Positions 42,121 through 51,386 of a stretch of DNA of 64,000 nucleotides are shown here, piece after piece; the first letter of the stretch is position 1; every line of letters starts with the position of its first letter. Made by a program: the position numbers and the translations under genes. The notes beneath the pieces were generated by a model. The model was not told the origin of the DNA. It worked only from the letters and a program-made list of their open reading frames with translations, and made no database searches. The stretch comes from Flectonema sp. DT1601 (lineage: Eukaryota; Euglenozoa; Diplonemea; Diplonemida; Diplonemidae), in contig OZ025785.1 in assembly GCA_964019425.1 (NCBI GenBank), positions 1,201,501-1,265,500 of the forward strand, read 5' to 3'.

Positions 42121-44358
42121 ATGACGACAGTAAACAATCAATCAACTCGTATTGCTGACGCGTATTCTCCGTTTCGAATCTTTTACTCGGAAGATGACAC
42201 GGAAGAAGATCGTCGCAAGAAAAAAATCACTACATCTACTATACTATTTGCCTATTTAGGTATGCTCAGGACTTTCGCGTGGCCATCGCAGTCCTTTGTT
42301 ATGCTTTGTTGTTACGGTGTTGTAACTAGTCTTCCGTTCTTGTTGAAATGGGCGATCACAAAGAAACAAAGAGACAATGAGATAGCTACGTATTTGCTTC
42401 TCTGGGTTCCAATGGTATTACTATTTGACTTGGTTTATATGAGTGAAATGATGGATCCCATTTGGCCGACTGTGGTGTTAATAGCGGATGTTGCGTTGCT
42501 TTGTAGATTACCCACAAGAGTTAATTCAACAATCATAGTATTAGTAACTTTATATATGATCTTGCTGTGTTCAGAAAGAATCCTGAGATTCGGTCTTTAC
42601 GAACTGTTACCAAGCAAAAAAATGAGATTATTAGATACGTGTTTCAACATAACACAAGAAGAAATAGATGCCACCCCGTGTAAAATTAATCCCATTAATG
42701 CGATATCAACTTCTTGGACATATTTGGGTATTTTTATCCTTGACTATTACTGTACGATGGGATTCGCTGTGGGTATGCGAAATGAACAGGCTAAACTAAA
42801 AGCCAGTGTGTCCCTTGCTGAGAATGTTGTCACTTCTCTTGTTGGATTTGATTTGGAAGAAGCGAAAAGTCAACTCTCCAGTGAAGACACTCCGCTAACA
42901 GCAACTCTATCAACTCTGATAGAAAACTTACGACTATATCGTCCATACTTACCAGATGCTTTATTTGAGCTATCTGAGCAGGTAGGATCCCGTGACACGG
43001 TGAAACCTCCTGAAGGACATGCTGCCATAGTCTTCACTGACTTGAAATCTTCAACAGCTATTTGGGAAGCCTCACCCGATGCTATGAAGCGCGCGTTGAA
43101 AACCCACAACAAGATAATTCGCAATGGGATATCTGAATTTGAAGGTTACGAAGTGAAAACGATTGGAGATTCGTTTATGGTGGCGTTTGCCGAATTCGAA
43201 TCCGCCTGCAAATTCGCGATGTCGATCCAAGAAAAGTTCAGCTATGCTTCATGGCCTAATGATTTGGTGCTTCCGGCAGAATTTCAGAGGCATGCATGGA
43301 CAGGTCTTATGATGCGAATTGGTGTTCACTTCGGAGAAGTTGCAAGCGACGTCAGTGCTTGCAGTGGTCGAACTGATTATGTTGGGAGAAGTGTTAACAA
43401 AGCTGCTCGTCTTGAAGGTGTTTGTGCACCTGGTGCTGTTGCTATTGACAGTTCTTTACTACACTTTTTAAGCATTCGTGAGGGATGGTCTACTCGACAG
43501 ATCTCTGAAAAGTTGAAAGGAATTGCAGAGGAACAAACAGACATAACCCTTCTCTTCCCTAATACTCTAGAACATGAAAGTTCAACCTCCTCAGTGTGTT
43601 GTAGTTGGAGGAGTATGAGTAGTGCTGTAAGTGAAACACTTGTTGATAAGTTGACTTTAAAGAGATCCGCCACCACAAGTATTTTCAACCTTGAAATGAG
43701 CAGCGAGGGTATTCACGTTCAAAATCACATAAACACATCGCTAGCGAAATCCATTGGCTGTTTGGAACGTACGGATGGGTCGATCGTATCGGTTCTTGCT
43801 TCTTTCATAACTGTTGGTTGGAATACCAGCCGCCAATCATCTTCACATCTGCAAAGTGGAATCAGATTTGTTTCACTTCTATTTGGTTTGTTTTCAGAGG
43901 GAGACGTCTTTGTTGGAATCTCTTCGAGTCCCGTTCACTGTGGGTGGATTGGAACAAAAGAACAACGATTTATTACCGTCTTTGGTGACTGTGTTCAGAA
44001 TTGCATGCACCTCTGCCAATCATGTGCTGATATTTCTGCCTTTGCCCTCTGCTCTGACTTTCCCACTGAAGTCAGTGTGTTGCGTCCTATCGATCGCTGG
44101 AGAGGAAGTAATGGTGTCAAAACAGTTTACCAGATAAATGCTTCAAAATTAAAGCAGATAATTGCAACTAAAGCACCTGAAGAAGTAGTGGACAACGAAG
44201 ATCAGAGCAGTGAATGGGGTTGGAGTTCAGAATACACGGACGCTTTTACAAAGGGAGACTGGGAGACAATTGAAGAACAGCGAAACCCTTCCGACGATGT
44301 CTTGAAGAGAGTTGCTGAACTTGCTCGGACTGGAAAGAGTCTGCGAATGATATTTTAG
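42121..44358 (+). CDS. six-helix adenylyl cyclase, array copy 6 (745 aa)
   Basis: Catalytic residues complete. The membrane cassette is the most diverged type, with MLRTFAWPSQSFVML in the first hairpin, Leu for Met in PFLLKW, and INAISTSWTYLG before helix 6; it is shared only with copy 7. The cyclase loop is VASDVSACS, with LLHFLSIREGW as in copy 1. The 3' end (KAPEE and the base change after the stop) matches copy 5, so this gene looks like a join of two parental types. Confidence 0.92.
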   Translation: MTTVNNQSTRIADAYSPFRIFYSEDDTEEDRRKKKITTSTILFAYLGMLRTFAWPSQSFVMLCCYGVVTSLPFLLKWAITKKQRDNEIATYLLLWVPMVLLFDLVYMSEMMDPIWPTVVLIADVALLCRLPTRVNSTIIVLVTLYMILLCSERILRFGLYELLPSKKMRLLDTCFNITQEEIDATPCKINPINAISTSWTYLGIFILDYYCTMGFAVGMRNEQAKLKASVSLAENVVTSLVGFDLEEAKSQLSSEDTPLTATLSTLIENLRLYRPYLPDALFELSEQVGSRDTVKPPEGHAAIVFTDLKSSTAIWEASPDAMKRALKTHNKIIRNGISEFEGYEVKTIGDSFMVAFAEFESACKFAMSIQEKFSYASWPNDLVLPAEFQRHAWTGLMMRIGVHFGEVASDVSACSGRTDYVGRSVNKAARLEGVCAPGAVAIDSSLLHFLSIREGWSTRQISEKLKGIAEEQTDITLLFPNTLEHESSTSSVCCSWRSMSSAVSETLVDKLTLKRSATTSIFNLEMSSEGIHVQNHINTSLAKSIGCLERTDGSIVSVLASFITVGWNTSRQSSSHLQSGIRFVSLLFGLFSEGDVFVGISSSPVHCGWIGTKEQRFITVFGDCVQNCMHLCQSCADISAFALCSDFPTEVSVLRPIDRWRGSNGVKTVYQINASKLKQIIATKAPEEVVDNEDQSSEWGWSSEYTDAFTKGDWETIEEQRNPSDDVLKRVAELARTGKSLRMIF

Positions 44359-44570
44359 TCAGCACTCGCAATTCGGTGAAATCGGGACAGATGTATCCTT
44401 GGAGAGTTCATTCATAATTATTTTGTGTCATTTCTATGCCACAGCATTGCCTTTTTTTATTTACACCGACTGATTAAGAGCCGTTATTTATTATTGTTGT
44501 TTGTGGTCAACTGTTTAGAATATTCTTATATCTTTTGATTTAACAGTGAAATGATTTACTGAAGGTCAAC

Positions 44571-46808
44571 ATGACGACAGTAAACAATCAATCAACTCGT
44601 ATTGCTGACGCGTATTCTCCGTTTCGAATCTTTTACTCGGAAGATGACACGGAAGAAGATCGTCGCAAGAAAAAAATCACTACATCTACTATACTATTTG
44701 CCTATTTAGGTATGCTCAGGACTTTCGCGTGGCCATCGCAGTCCTTTGTTATGCTTTGTTGTTACGGTGTTGTAACTAGTCTTCCGTTCTTGTTGAAATG
44801 GGCGATCACAAAGAAACAAAGAGACAATGAGATAGCTACGTATTTGCTTCTCTGGGTTCCAATGGTATTACTATTTGACTTGGTTTATATGAGTGAAATG
44901 ATGGATCCCATTTGGCCGACTGTGGTGTTAATAGCGGATGTTGCGTTGCTTTGTAGATTACCCACAAGAGTTAATTCAACAATCATAGTATTAGTAACTT
45001 TATATATGATCTTGCTGTGTTCAGAAAGAATCCTGAGATTCGGTCTTTACGAACTGTTACCAAGCAAAAAAATGAGATTATTAGATACGTGTTTCAACAT
45101 AACACAAGAAGAAATAGATGCCACCCCGTGTAAAATTAATCCCATTAATGCGATATCAACTTCTTGGACATATTTGGGTATTTTTATCCTTGACTATTAC
45201 TGTACGATGGGATTCGCTGTGGGTATGCGAAATGAACAGGCTAAACTAAAAGCCAGTGTGTCCCTTGCTGAGAATGTTGTCACTTCTCTTGTTGGATTTG
45301 ATTTGGAAGAAGCGAAAAGTCAACTCTCCAGTGAAGACACTCCGCTAACAGCAACTCTATCAACTCTGATAGAAAACTTACGACTATATCGTCCATACTT
45401 ACCAGATGCTTTATTTGAGCTATCTGAGCAGGTAGGATCCCGTGACACGGTGAAACCTCCTGAAGGACATGCTGCCATAGTCTTCACTGACTTGAAATCT
45501 TCAACAGCTATTTGGGAAGCCTCACCCGATGCTATGAAGCGCGCGTTGAAAACCCACAACAAGATAATTCGCAATGGGATATCTGAATTTGAAGGTTACG
45601 AAGTGAAAACGATTGGAGATTCGTTTATGGTGGCGTTTGCCGAATTCGAATCCGCCTGCAAATTCGCGATGTCGATCCAAGAAAAGTTCAGCTATGCTTC
45701 ATGGCCTAATGATTTGGTGCTTCCGGCAGAATTTCAGAGGCATGCATGGACAGGTCTTATGATGCGAATTGGTGTTCACTTCGGAGAAGTTGCAAGCGAC
45801 GTCAGTGCTTGCAGTGGTCGAACTGATTATGTTGGGAGAAGTGTTAACAAAGCTGCTCGTCTTGAAGGTGTTTGTGCACCTGGTGCTGTTGCTATTGACA
45901 GTTCTTTACTACACTTTTTAAGCATTCGTGAGGGATGGTCTACTCGACAGATCTCTGAAAAGTTGAAAGGAATTGCAGAGGAACAAACAGACATAACCCT
46001 TCTCTTCCCTAATACTCTAGAACATGAAAGTTCAACCTCCTCAGTGTGTTGTAGTTGGAGGAGTATGAGTAGTGCTGTAAGTGAAACACTTGTTGATAAG
46101 TTGACTTTAAAGAGATCCGCCACCACAAGTATTTTCAACCTTGAAATGAGCAGCGAGGGTATTCACGTTCAAAATCACATAAACACATCGCTAGCGAAAT
46201 CCATTGGCTGTTTGGAACGTACGGATGGGTCGATCGTATCGGTTCTTGCTTCTTTCATAACTGTTGGTTGGAATACCAGCCGCCAATCATCTTCACATCT
46301 GCAAAGTGGAATCAGATTTGTTTCACTTCTATTTGGTTTGTTTTCAGAGGGAGACGTCTTTGTTGGAATCTCTTCGAGTCCCGTTCACTGTGGGTGGATT
46401 GGAACAAAAGAACAACGATTTATTACCGTCTTTGGTGACTGTGTTCAGAATTGCATGCACCTCTGCCAATCATGTGCTGATATTTCTGCCTTTGCCCTCT
46501 GCTCTGACTTTCCCACTGAAGTCAGTGTGTTGCGTCCTATCGATCGCTGGAGAGGAAGTAATGGTGTCAAAACAGTTTACCAGATAAATGCTTCAAAATT
46601 AAAGCAGATAATTGCAACTAAAACACCTGAAGAAGTAGTGGACAACGAAGATCAGAGCAGTGAATGGGGTTGGAGTTCAGAATACACGGACGCTTTTACA
46701 AAGGGAGACTGGGAGACAATTGAAGAACAGCGAAACCCTTCCGACGATGTCTTGAAGAGAGTTGCTGAACTTGCTCGGACTGGAAAGAGTCTGCGAATGA
46801 TATTTTAG
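44571..46808 (+). CDS. six-helix adenylyl cyclase, array copy 7 (745 aa)
   Basis: The protein is identical to copy 6 except Thr for Ala in KTPEE, including the whole membrane cassette. This marks the most recent duplication of a 2,450-bp unit. The downstream sequence reads CAATACGG, like copies 1-4, rather than CAATTCGG as in 5 and 6. Similarity to the other spacers ends about 80 bp after the stop, so this is the array edge. Confidence 0.92.
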   Translation: MTTVNNQSTRIADAYSPFRIFYSEDDTEEDRRKKKITTSTILFAYLGMLRTFAWPSQSFVMLCCYGVVTSLPFLLKWAITKKQRDNEIATYLLLWVPMVLLFDLVYMSEMMDPIWPTVVLIADVALLCRLPTRVNSTIIVLVTLYMILLCSERILRFGLYELLPSKKMRLLDTCFNITQEEIDATPCKINPINAISTSWTYLGIFILDYYCTMGFAVGMRNEQAKLKASVSLAENVVTSLVGFDLEEAKSQLSSEDTPLTATLSTLIENLRLYRPYLPDALFELSEQVGSRDTVKPPEGHAAIVFTDLKSSTAIWEASPDAMKRALKTHNKIIRNGISEFEGYEVKTIGDSFMVAFAEFESACKFAMSIQEKFSYASWPNDLVLPAEFQRHAWTGLMMRIGVHFGEVASDVSACSGRTDYVGRSVNKAARLEGVCAPGAVAIDSSLLHFLSIREGWSTRQISEKLKGIAEEQTDITLLFPNTLEHESSTSSVCCSWRSMSSAVSETLVDKLTLKRSATTSIFNLEMSSEGIHVQNHINTSLAKSIGCLERTDGSIVSVLASFITVGWNTSRQSSSHLQSGIRFVSLLFGLFSEGDVFVGISSSPVHCGWIGTKEQRFITVFGDCVQNCMHLCQSCADISAFALCSDFPTEVSVLRPIDRWRGSNGVKTVYQINASKLKQIIATKTPEEVVDNEDQSSEWGWSSEYTDAFTKGDWETIEEQRNPSDDVLKRVAELARTGKSLRMIF

Positions 46809-46890
46809 TCAGCACTCGCAATACGGTGAAATCGGGACAGATGTATCCTTGGAGAGTTCATTCATAATTATTTTGTGTCATTTCTATGCC

Positions 46891-47243
46891 GCAATTTATT
46901 ATTTTTTAAAATTTCCTTTTCTGGGATATGTTCTGCTTGTTTTACGCGCCATGCGGATCTTTAATACTAGCTGTTTCAGCGATTCAAATTTATGATTGGT
47001 TTCGGAAGTAGCGAGGTACAGAGGCGATCTATGTTTTCTTTATTTACCCTTTTAAATGTTAAAGACAAATAATATAGTTTTCCCATTTATGTTTTCTTTT
47101 TCTAGACGTAATTTGTCTTTGATTAACAACTGTTAATATTTTTTAGTCAAGTACTTGATATTAATTTTAATACCTAAAGTTGTTACTGTTCTTCCATTGT
47201 CAAAGTTTCACCCCCTTTTAAATGTTTCAGATTATTATTCAAA
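46891..47243. other. spacer between array and RRS1
   Basis: Unique AT-rich sequence beyond the array edge. It ends in a pyrimidine-rich acceptor (AG at 47229-47230) 13 bases before the RRS1 start. Nothing else seen. Confidence 0.6.
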
Positions 47244-48029
47244 ATGGCAGCTGCTGTTGTCGGAGACTCAGAATTCGATGTAGGGGCATTATTAATTGTA
47301 AACCGAGTACAGCCAGATGGATACACTGAAGAAGTCTTAAAACGTTCAGCACAAGCAGAAACACAAGAATTAGTTGCGAAGCTTTTTGATTTGCCGACCG
47401 ACGTCAATGACGATGGCGTACTGGTATGTTTTGCTGTTTTCTTTTTGTGGTGGCTAAAGTAGTTGTTCTCTTTTGTTTTTGGAACATCTCACATGTGATT
47501 AAGGAAAATAATATTTAGTTGTAACCACTAACAGGCACACCTTCCGAACCCAACGTACCAACTCCCTCGTGAAAAACCACCACCGTCTGATAAGGCGTTA
47601 ACAAAGTGGGAAGAATTTAGAAAGGAGAAGGGATTGAAAAAGAGGAATAAGGAGAAGCGTGTCTGGGATGAAGAGAAGCAGGAACACGTAGCAGTGTATG
47701 GAGCAAAGAGAAGACAGTTGGACAGAAAGATGGATTGGCTGAGAGAAGTACCAGATAACTACACTCCAAAAGAAGATGGAGGAGATGCCTTTCTTGACGA
47801 TAAAATCGACCGTCGTGAGCGTGTTAGCAAACAGAAGTCACGTGAGCAGGCTAACCAGCGTCGCAGCCGCGATAACAGCGCCATTGCTTCTCTCGACACA
47901 GCCTCTTCCAAACTCGCTACTGCTAGTATGGGTAAATTCGATAGCAATGCGTCGAAGGTTAGCATTGGAAAGAAGGCACCAAAAAAAGCCGCCAAGAAAT
48001 CTAAAATTGCCATGCGCAAGAGAAGGTAA
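47244..48029 (+). CDS. RRS1: ribosome biogenesis regulatory protein RRS1 homologue (224 aa, two exons)
   Basis: Exons 47244-47423 and 47535-48029 flank a 111-bp GT-AG, phase 0 intron. RRS1 works in the nucleolus with RPF2 and the 5S RNP to bring 5S rRNA and uL5/uL18 into pre-60S particles. Seen: an N-terminal acidic DVGALLIVN segment, FDLPT, then LPREKPPPS...TKWEEFRKEKG, KRVWDEE, YGAKR, and a basic tail KKAAKKSKIAMRKRR. These follow the family order, and length is close to the short protist and fungal proteins. Exon 2 translates in frame from its first base, which confirms the intron. The start lies 13 bases after an acceptor-like site. Confidence 0.93.
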
Positions 48030-48649
48030 GCTCCCTACTTCAAATATCTACTTCTGTGTTATAGCGTCCTTAGCGACGGCTCGGGGCCGAAATGCACGTT
48101 TTCTGAAACCCTGTCGGGGTTATGATGACACTTCTGGTTGGGAGGAGGATACCTATCGGCAGTGGGTGTTATTTGGTTTGTTACTCCTGTTTGAATTGTT
48201 ATCGTAAGATCGAAGATTGTCACGACGTTAAGCTCAACCCTTTTTGCTTGCAGAACTGTGAATCAGCAGGTTGCAATAGCTGTGTATCCAGTTGGTATTT
48301 GTAGTCAGCCTTTTTTCTTACCTTCAATGTGATGAAGACGGTGCAGATTTTTATATTATTAAGCATTCTTCCAATGATCGTTGTCTGGGCAAGAAAGGAA
48401 TAAAAAATGTTAGCACCAGTTACGTGCGCAAAACAAGTTTCGGTATCTTCCCAACCCCTTTCCTTTCCTCCTGTTTAAAGTTATCAATCGGTTCTCAGCT
48501 AATCATTACGTCACAAAGTGTTTTATCAGTAGTTTGGTTGTATTGAATTGTTTTTCTTATGTAACTTTTTTTTCAACACAGAAACATAACAGAAGCCCTG
48601 GAGTAGTCTTAAGAAGCAAATTACATTATCTTTTTCAGACATCTGCAAA
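48030..48649. other. spacer between RRS1 and the p24 gene
   Basis: Contains only short open frames with no conserved pattern. It ends in TTTTTCAG (AG at 48637-48638), eleven bases before the p24 start. It probably holds the RRS1 3' UTR. Confidence 0.55.
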
Positions 48650-49225
48650 ATGTCAGTGTTACGGTCTGCCCTGTTACTGGCTGTTGTTGCCTGTGCTGTG
48701 GGTATTACTGTGAAAGTTGAACCAAGATCTGAAGAATGTTTAATTGAAGAGATATCAGATCACGGTGTACCAATCACAATGATATTTCAGGTCACAGCTG
48801 GTGGTCATCTTGATATTGATTGCATGATTAGTGACCAAAGAGGAAATGTTATTCAGTCATACAAGGGACAACAAGACGGAAGACATCATTGGACAAGTGT
48901 CGGCTCAGGAGAATACAAAATCTGTTTCTCCAATGAGATGGCAAGGTACACCCCAAAGTGGGTTTCGTTCTACATTTCAGTTGGCAACAGTCCAAACACA
49001 GCGAGATTGGAACACCTTGACCCTATTGAGCAGACTATTATCCAGCTCTCACAGGGACTTACTGAGCTTCAGGACGAGCAGAAGCTTCTCCGTGCGGTAG
49101 AGCGCTTGCACAGAGATACTATCGACACCACTAACACAAGAATCCTGTACTGGTCTATCTTTGAAGCAATTGTCCTTGTCACAATGGGTCTGTTTCAGGT
49201 ATGCGTTTCTGTTCCTGTCAGTTGA
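48650..49225 (+). CDS. p24/TMED family cargo receptor (3' end uncertain)
   Basis: p24 proteins cycle between ER and Golgi in COPI/COPII vesicles and help load cargo such as GPI-anchored proteins. Seen: a signal peptide (1-18), a GOLD-type beta domain (about 20-115) with a conserved Cys pair (C30 and C63) and YKICFSN, a coiled-coil segment (about 125-160), and a membrane helix beginning RILYWSIFEAIVLV. A good donor (CAG/GTATGC) at 49198/49199 suggests that exon 1 ends at residue 183 (GLFQ). The usual short cytoplasmic tail with aromatic and dibasic signals would then be on a further exon, which I could not place with confidence. Read through, the frame stops at 49225 with CVSVPVS, which lacks those signals. 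Confidence 0.88.
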   Translation: MSVLRSALLLAVVACAVGITVKVEPRSEECLIEEISDHGVPITMIFQVTAGGHLDIDCMISDQRGNVIQSYKGQQDGRHHWTSVGSGEYKICFSNEMARYTPKWVSFYISVGNSPNTARLEHLDPIEQTIIQLSQGLTELQDEQKLLRAVERLHRDTIDTTNTRILYWSIFEAIVLVTMGLFQVCVSVPVS

Positions 49226-49809
49226 ATGAGTTGTGTGGAAATCAACAAAAACAACAAAACAGATTTACTATCTGAAGAGATTCCTAGAAGTGAAGTCATC
49301 AATCTAAGTTCTGAGAGGGGGAAAAGGGGAAAAAAAAAAGAGAGAGAACAAAAACAAGGAACTGGAGACTGCTGTTCGCACGTTTTCTTTTGTTGCTGTC
49401 ATTTGTTTTTTTTTTTTTTTTTTTTTTACTTTTTTGCTTTAAAACGCTGCAGTGATCTGCGCACCGCCAAAAGTCATCTCCTGTTCTTATTACAATTCAA
49501 GTTGGTGCATTTGGAGAAAAAAAAAAAGATGAAAGTAAAAAGGAACGAATTTACAGAAAACAACCGAGTGTTTGTTTTTTTTTTGTTTTTTTCGCATTTG
49601 AGGGGAAAAAAAGAAGAAAAACAGCTAATGAATATGGATAACGATTCTTACCGAGCGATTAAGCTGAGTCAGCAATAAAAAACAATATGCAGCACAGAGT
49701 ACAGGTCACACTAACTATGAGATATTTATGATTGCATTCGTTTGAAGTCATCGTTCGTCAGTTTTGAAAAATTATTTCCTAACAGATACAAACATGGCAT
49801 CAGAGTAAA
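49226..49809. other. spacer, may contain the last p24 exon
   Basis: Poly(T) run near 49409 followed by CTGCAG (49448-49453), then A-rich sequence. Several AG acceptors were tried for the p24 tail exon without a convincing result. It ends in TTTCCTAACAG (AG at 49784-49785) before the next gene. A five-codon uORF (49794-49808) sits just before the next start. Confidence 0.5.
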
Positions 49810-50583
49810 ATGACCTTACCTCCATTGCCAATCCTTGACGACCGATGCTCTATCTTTAACACCAGCAGTGACTGCGCACTGGATGCTCTCTGCATGTGGA
49901 ATGGCGACTGCCTTTCCGTGAAAACTACAGAGAATGGACAAGACCCAGTCGTGTGGATAATTGTAACTAGCTTGGTTGTAGTGTGCATTGGTATCGTAGG
50001 AATAGTGTGGTCAAAGGTCAGATACCAACGAATGAAGACAATCGAAGAGATGCACAAAGTGTCATACTCGAAATCCCTTTTACAACAAGAGCAGTCTGAT
50101 GAACTTCGAAAACGCGACCGTGAAATGGAACATTTGAAAGAGAAAGCTGGGGAGATTGAAGAACTGCAGTCAGAGCAAAAATCCCTTCAGAAAAAGGTTA
50201 AAGATGCCGATAAAGCAATACAAATTCAGGATGGGAAATTAAGTAAACAATATGAGACGATTGACAACCACGAAACCGCTCGAGCTCGGGAGGCTTCGAT
50301 CCGCGACTTGGATTCCGATTTGCGCGAGTCTGAACTTTACAGATCGATCTCATCTGGTCGCCACACTGACATCAGTAGACTAACCAGATCTCTTAATTAC
50401 TCGGGGGTTGTTAATTCATTGAAACGCTCAAGTGGGATGAGCACATATTCTATCCACAGTAAGGTTTTCAATTCTGATAGCCCATCTCCAATAACTTCCC
50501 CTGCTTGCTCTCCCACAAACAGCGTTGCTGGCTCTGCATCTGTGATAGGTACTCGAGGTTCCATTCGATTGCCAACAGTATAA
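49810..50583 (+). CDS. single-pass membrane protein with short Cys-rich ectodomain and coiled-coil tail (257 aa)
   Basis: Residues 1-43 contain four cysteines in a C-x9-C-x5-C-x4-C pattern with a Trp, reminiscent of a truncated PSI or EGF-like module. Residues about 44-67 form one membrane helix. The next hundred residues are a charged coiled coil (about 80-160), followed by a Ser/Thr-rich, probably phosphorylated tail. No signal peptide precedes the ectodomain, so the helix may act as a reverse signal anchor. The ATG at 49794 opens a uORF of five codons (MASE) that ends one base before this start. Splicing to the AG at 49802-49803 instead of 49784-49785 would remove it. AATAAA at 50686 is a good polyadenylation signal. 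Function unknown. Confidence 0.75.
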   Translation: MTLPPLPILDDRCSIFNTSSDCALDALCMWNGDCLSVKTTENGQDPVVWIIVTSLVVVCIGIVGIVWSKVRYQRMKTIEEMHKVSYSKSLLQQEQSDELRKRDREMEHLKEKAGEIEELQSEQKSLQKKVKDADKAIQIQDGKLSKQYETIDNHETARAREASIRDLDSDLRESELYRSISSGRHTDISRLTRSLNYSGVVNSLKRSSGMSTYSIHSKVFNSDSPSPITSPACSPTNSVAGSASVIGTRGSIRLPTV

Positions 50584-51386
50584 GTGACCTTGTCGCTCTC
50601 GATGATTGTGAGCCGAAAACAGCACGCGTTGTTTGTGAAAACCCTTTTCTACTTGGTTGTTTTTTTTTTGCAATCATTTTTAAACAATAAAGGTGGAACC
50701 CACTTTATAGTTTTTTTTTTTCTTTCCACATTTGTTAACTGTGCGTCATATCAAGCTGTGACTGTAGCTGCTGGATAACTGGCAATGTTCGCTTTAAGCC
50801 TATCGAGGTATTAAATTACCGAGGTCTACTCAATTTATTCTTTTTTTTTGCGCGTTCTGAGATAATTTCCTTCTACGAAATACTGACATTGTGATTATTT
50901 CACGGTTAGCTACAAAAGGAATGGAAACAAACCAATTCAGCGTGGCCCTAGTTGCATTTGTTTTGGGATTTGTTACTTTTGCCTTCCAGTATGATTCACC
51001 TATTTGTTTTTCATCTGGATGGTTTTGTTATGTCTATCTCCGCCTGCTGAATTGCAGTCTGAGTGAAGGATATACACCAGACTGCGGTCAGTAAAATTCC
51101 AAACGAAATCGTCTGTGAAGATTTCGATAGTTGAATTAAGTTTTGTAACGATGTACTGCGCAAACAGGAGGCTGAAGGATAACCGCTTACTGACAGCAGC
51201 TTTACTTTGGCCCACCACCCAGGGTGAGTCAAAGAATTTTAAAATGCTCCACTGTGAGCGTCCTTTTAATCTACGGTAAAAACTTTACCAACACTTTTGA
51301 TTTAATGATTGTATGCACCTTCATGTTACAAGATTATTGTTTCCCCCTTACAGCAAAAAAAAACTACCTTCTTCGAACAAAAATTT
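50584..51386. other. spacer with a possible tiny membrane peptide
   Basis: AATAAA at 50686-50691 probably ends the preceding transcript. A frame starting METNQFS (ATG at 50921) encodes a hydrophobic stretch of about 20 residues and stops at 51094. It could be a short membrane peptide but has no recognised relatives, so I give it little weight. The region ends in TTTCCCCCTTACAG (AG at 51352-51353), 33 bases before the CNNM start. Confidence 0.4.
50686..50691 (+). terminator. polyadenylation signal AATAAA
   Basis: Canonical hexamer 103 bases after the stop of the 257-aa membrane-protein gene, followed by a T-rich stretch. It is the likeliest 3' end signal of that transcript. Confidence 0.5.

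Larger units (their letters stand above)
29784..46890 (+). repeat. seven-unit tandem array of adenylyl cyclase genes
   Basis: Seven head-to-tail units of about 2.44-2.47 kb, each one gene plus a 212- or 235-bp spacer. The spacers after copies 1 and 3 are the long type with an extra 23 bp around GGTTCGGAGAAG; the others are short. Homology starts at about 29784 and stops abruptly near 46890. Each unit carries the acceptor-like TTTTGATTTAACAG 24 bases before its ATG. Codons 1-34 and everything from about codon 206 onward are nearly identical between units; only the block between them (about 515 bp) is diverged. Copies 6 and 7 are almost identical throughout. Confidence 0.97.

Noticed and set aside
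30583-46138. Minus-strand frames of 84-103 codons repeated in every cyclase copy, and a 107-codon + frame in each
   Set aside because: They repeat only because the DNA of the cyclase genes repeats. They overlap the catalytic reading frame and show no domain of their own.
29784-46890. Array as an assembly artefact
   Set aside because: Six distinct membrane cassettes and two spacer types differ too much for a simple assembly loop. Only the copy 6/7 pair might be in doubt.
49226-49678. 150-codon frame after the p24 exon
   Set aside because: Low-complexity, built from A and T runs; no relation to the p24 tail.
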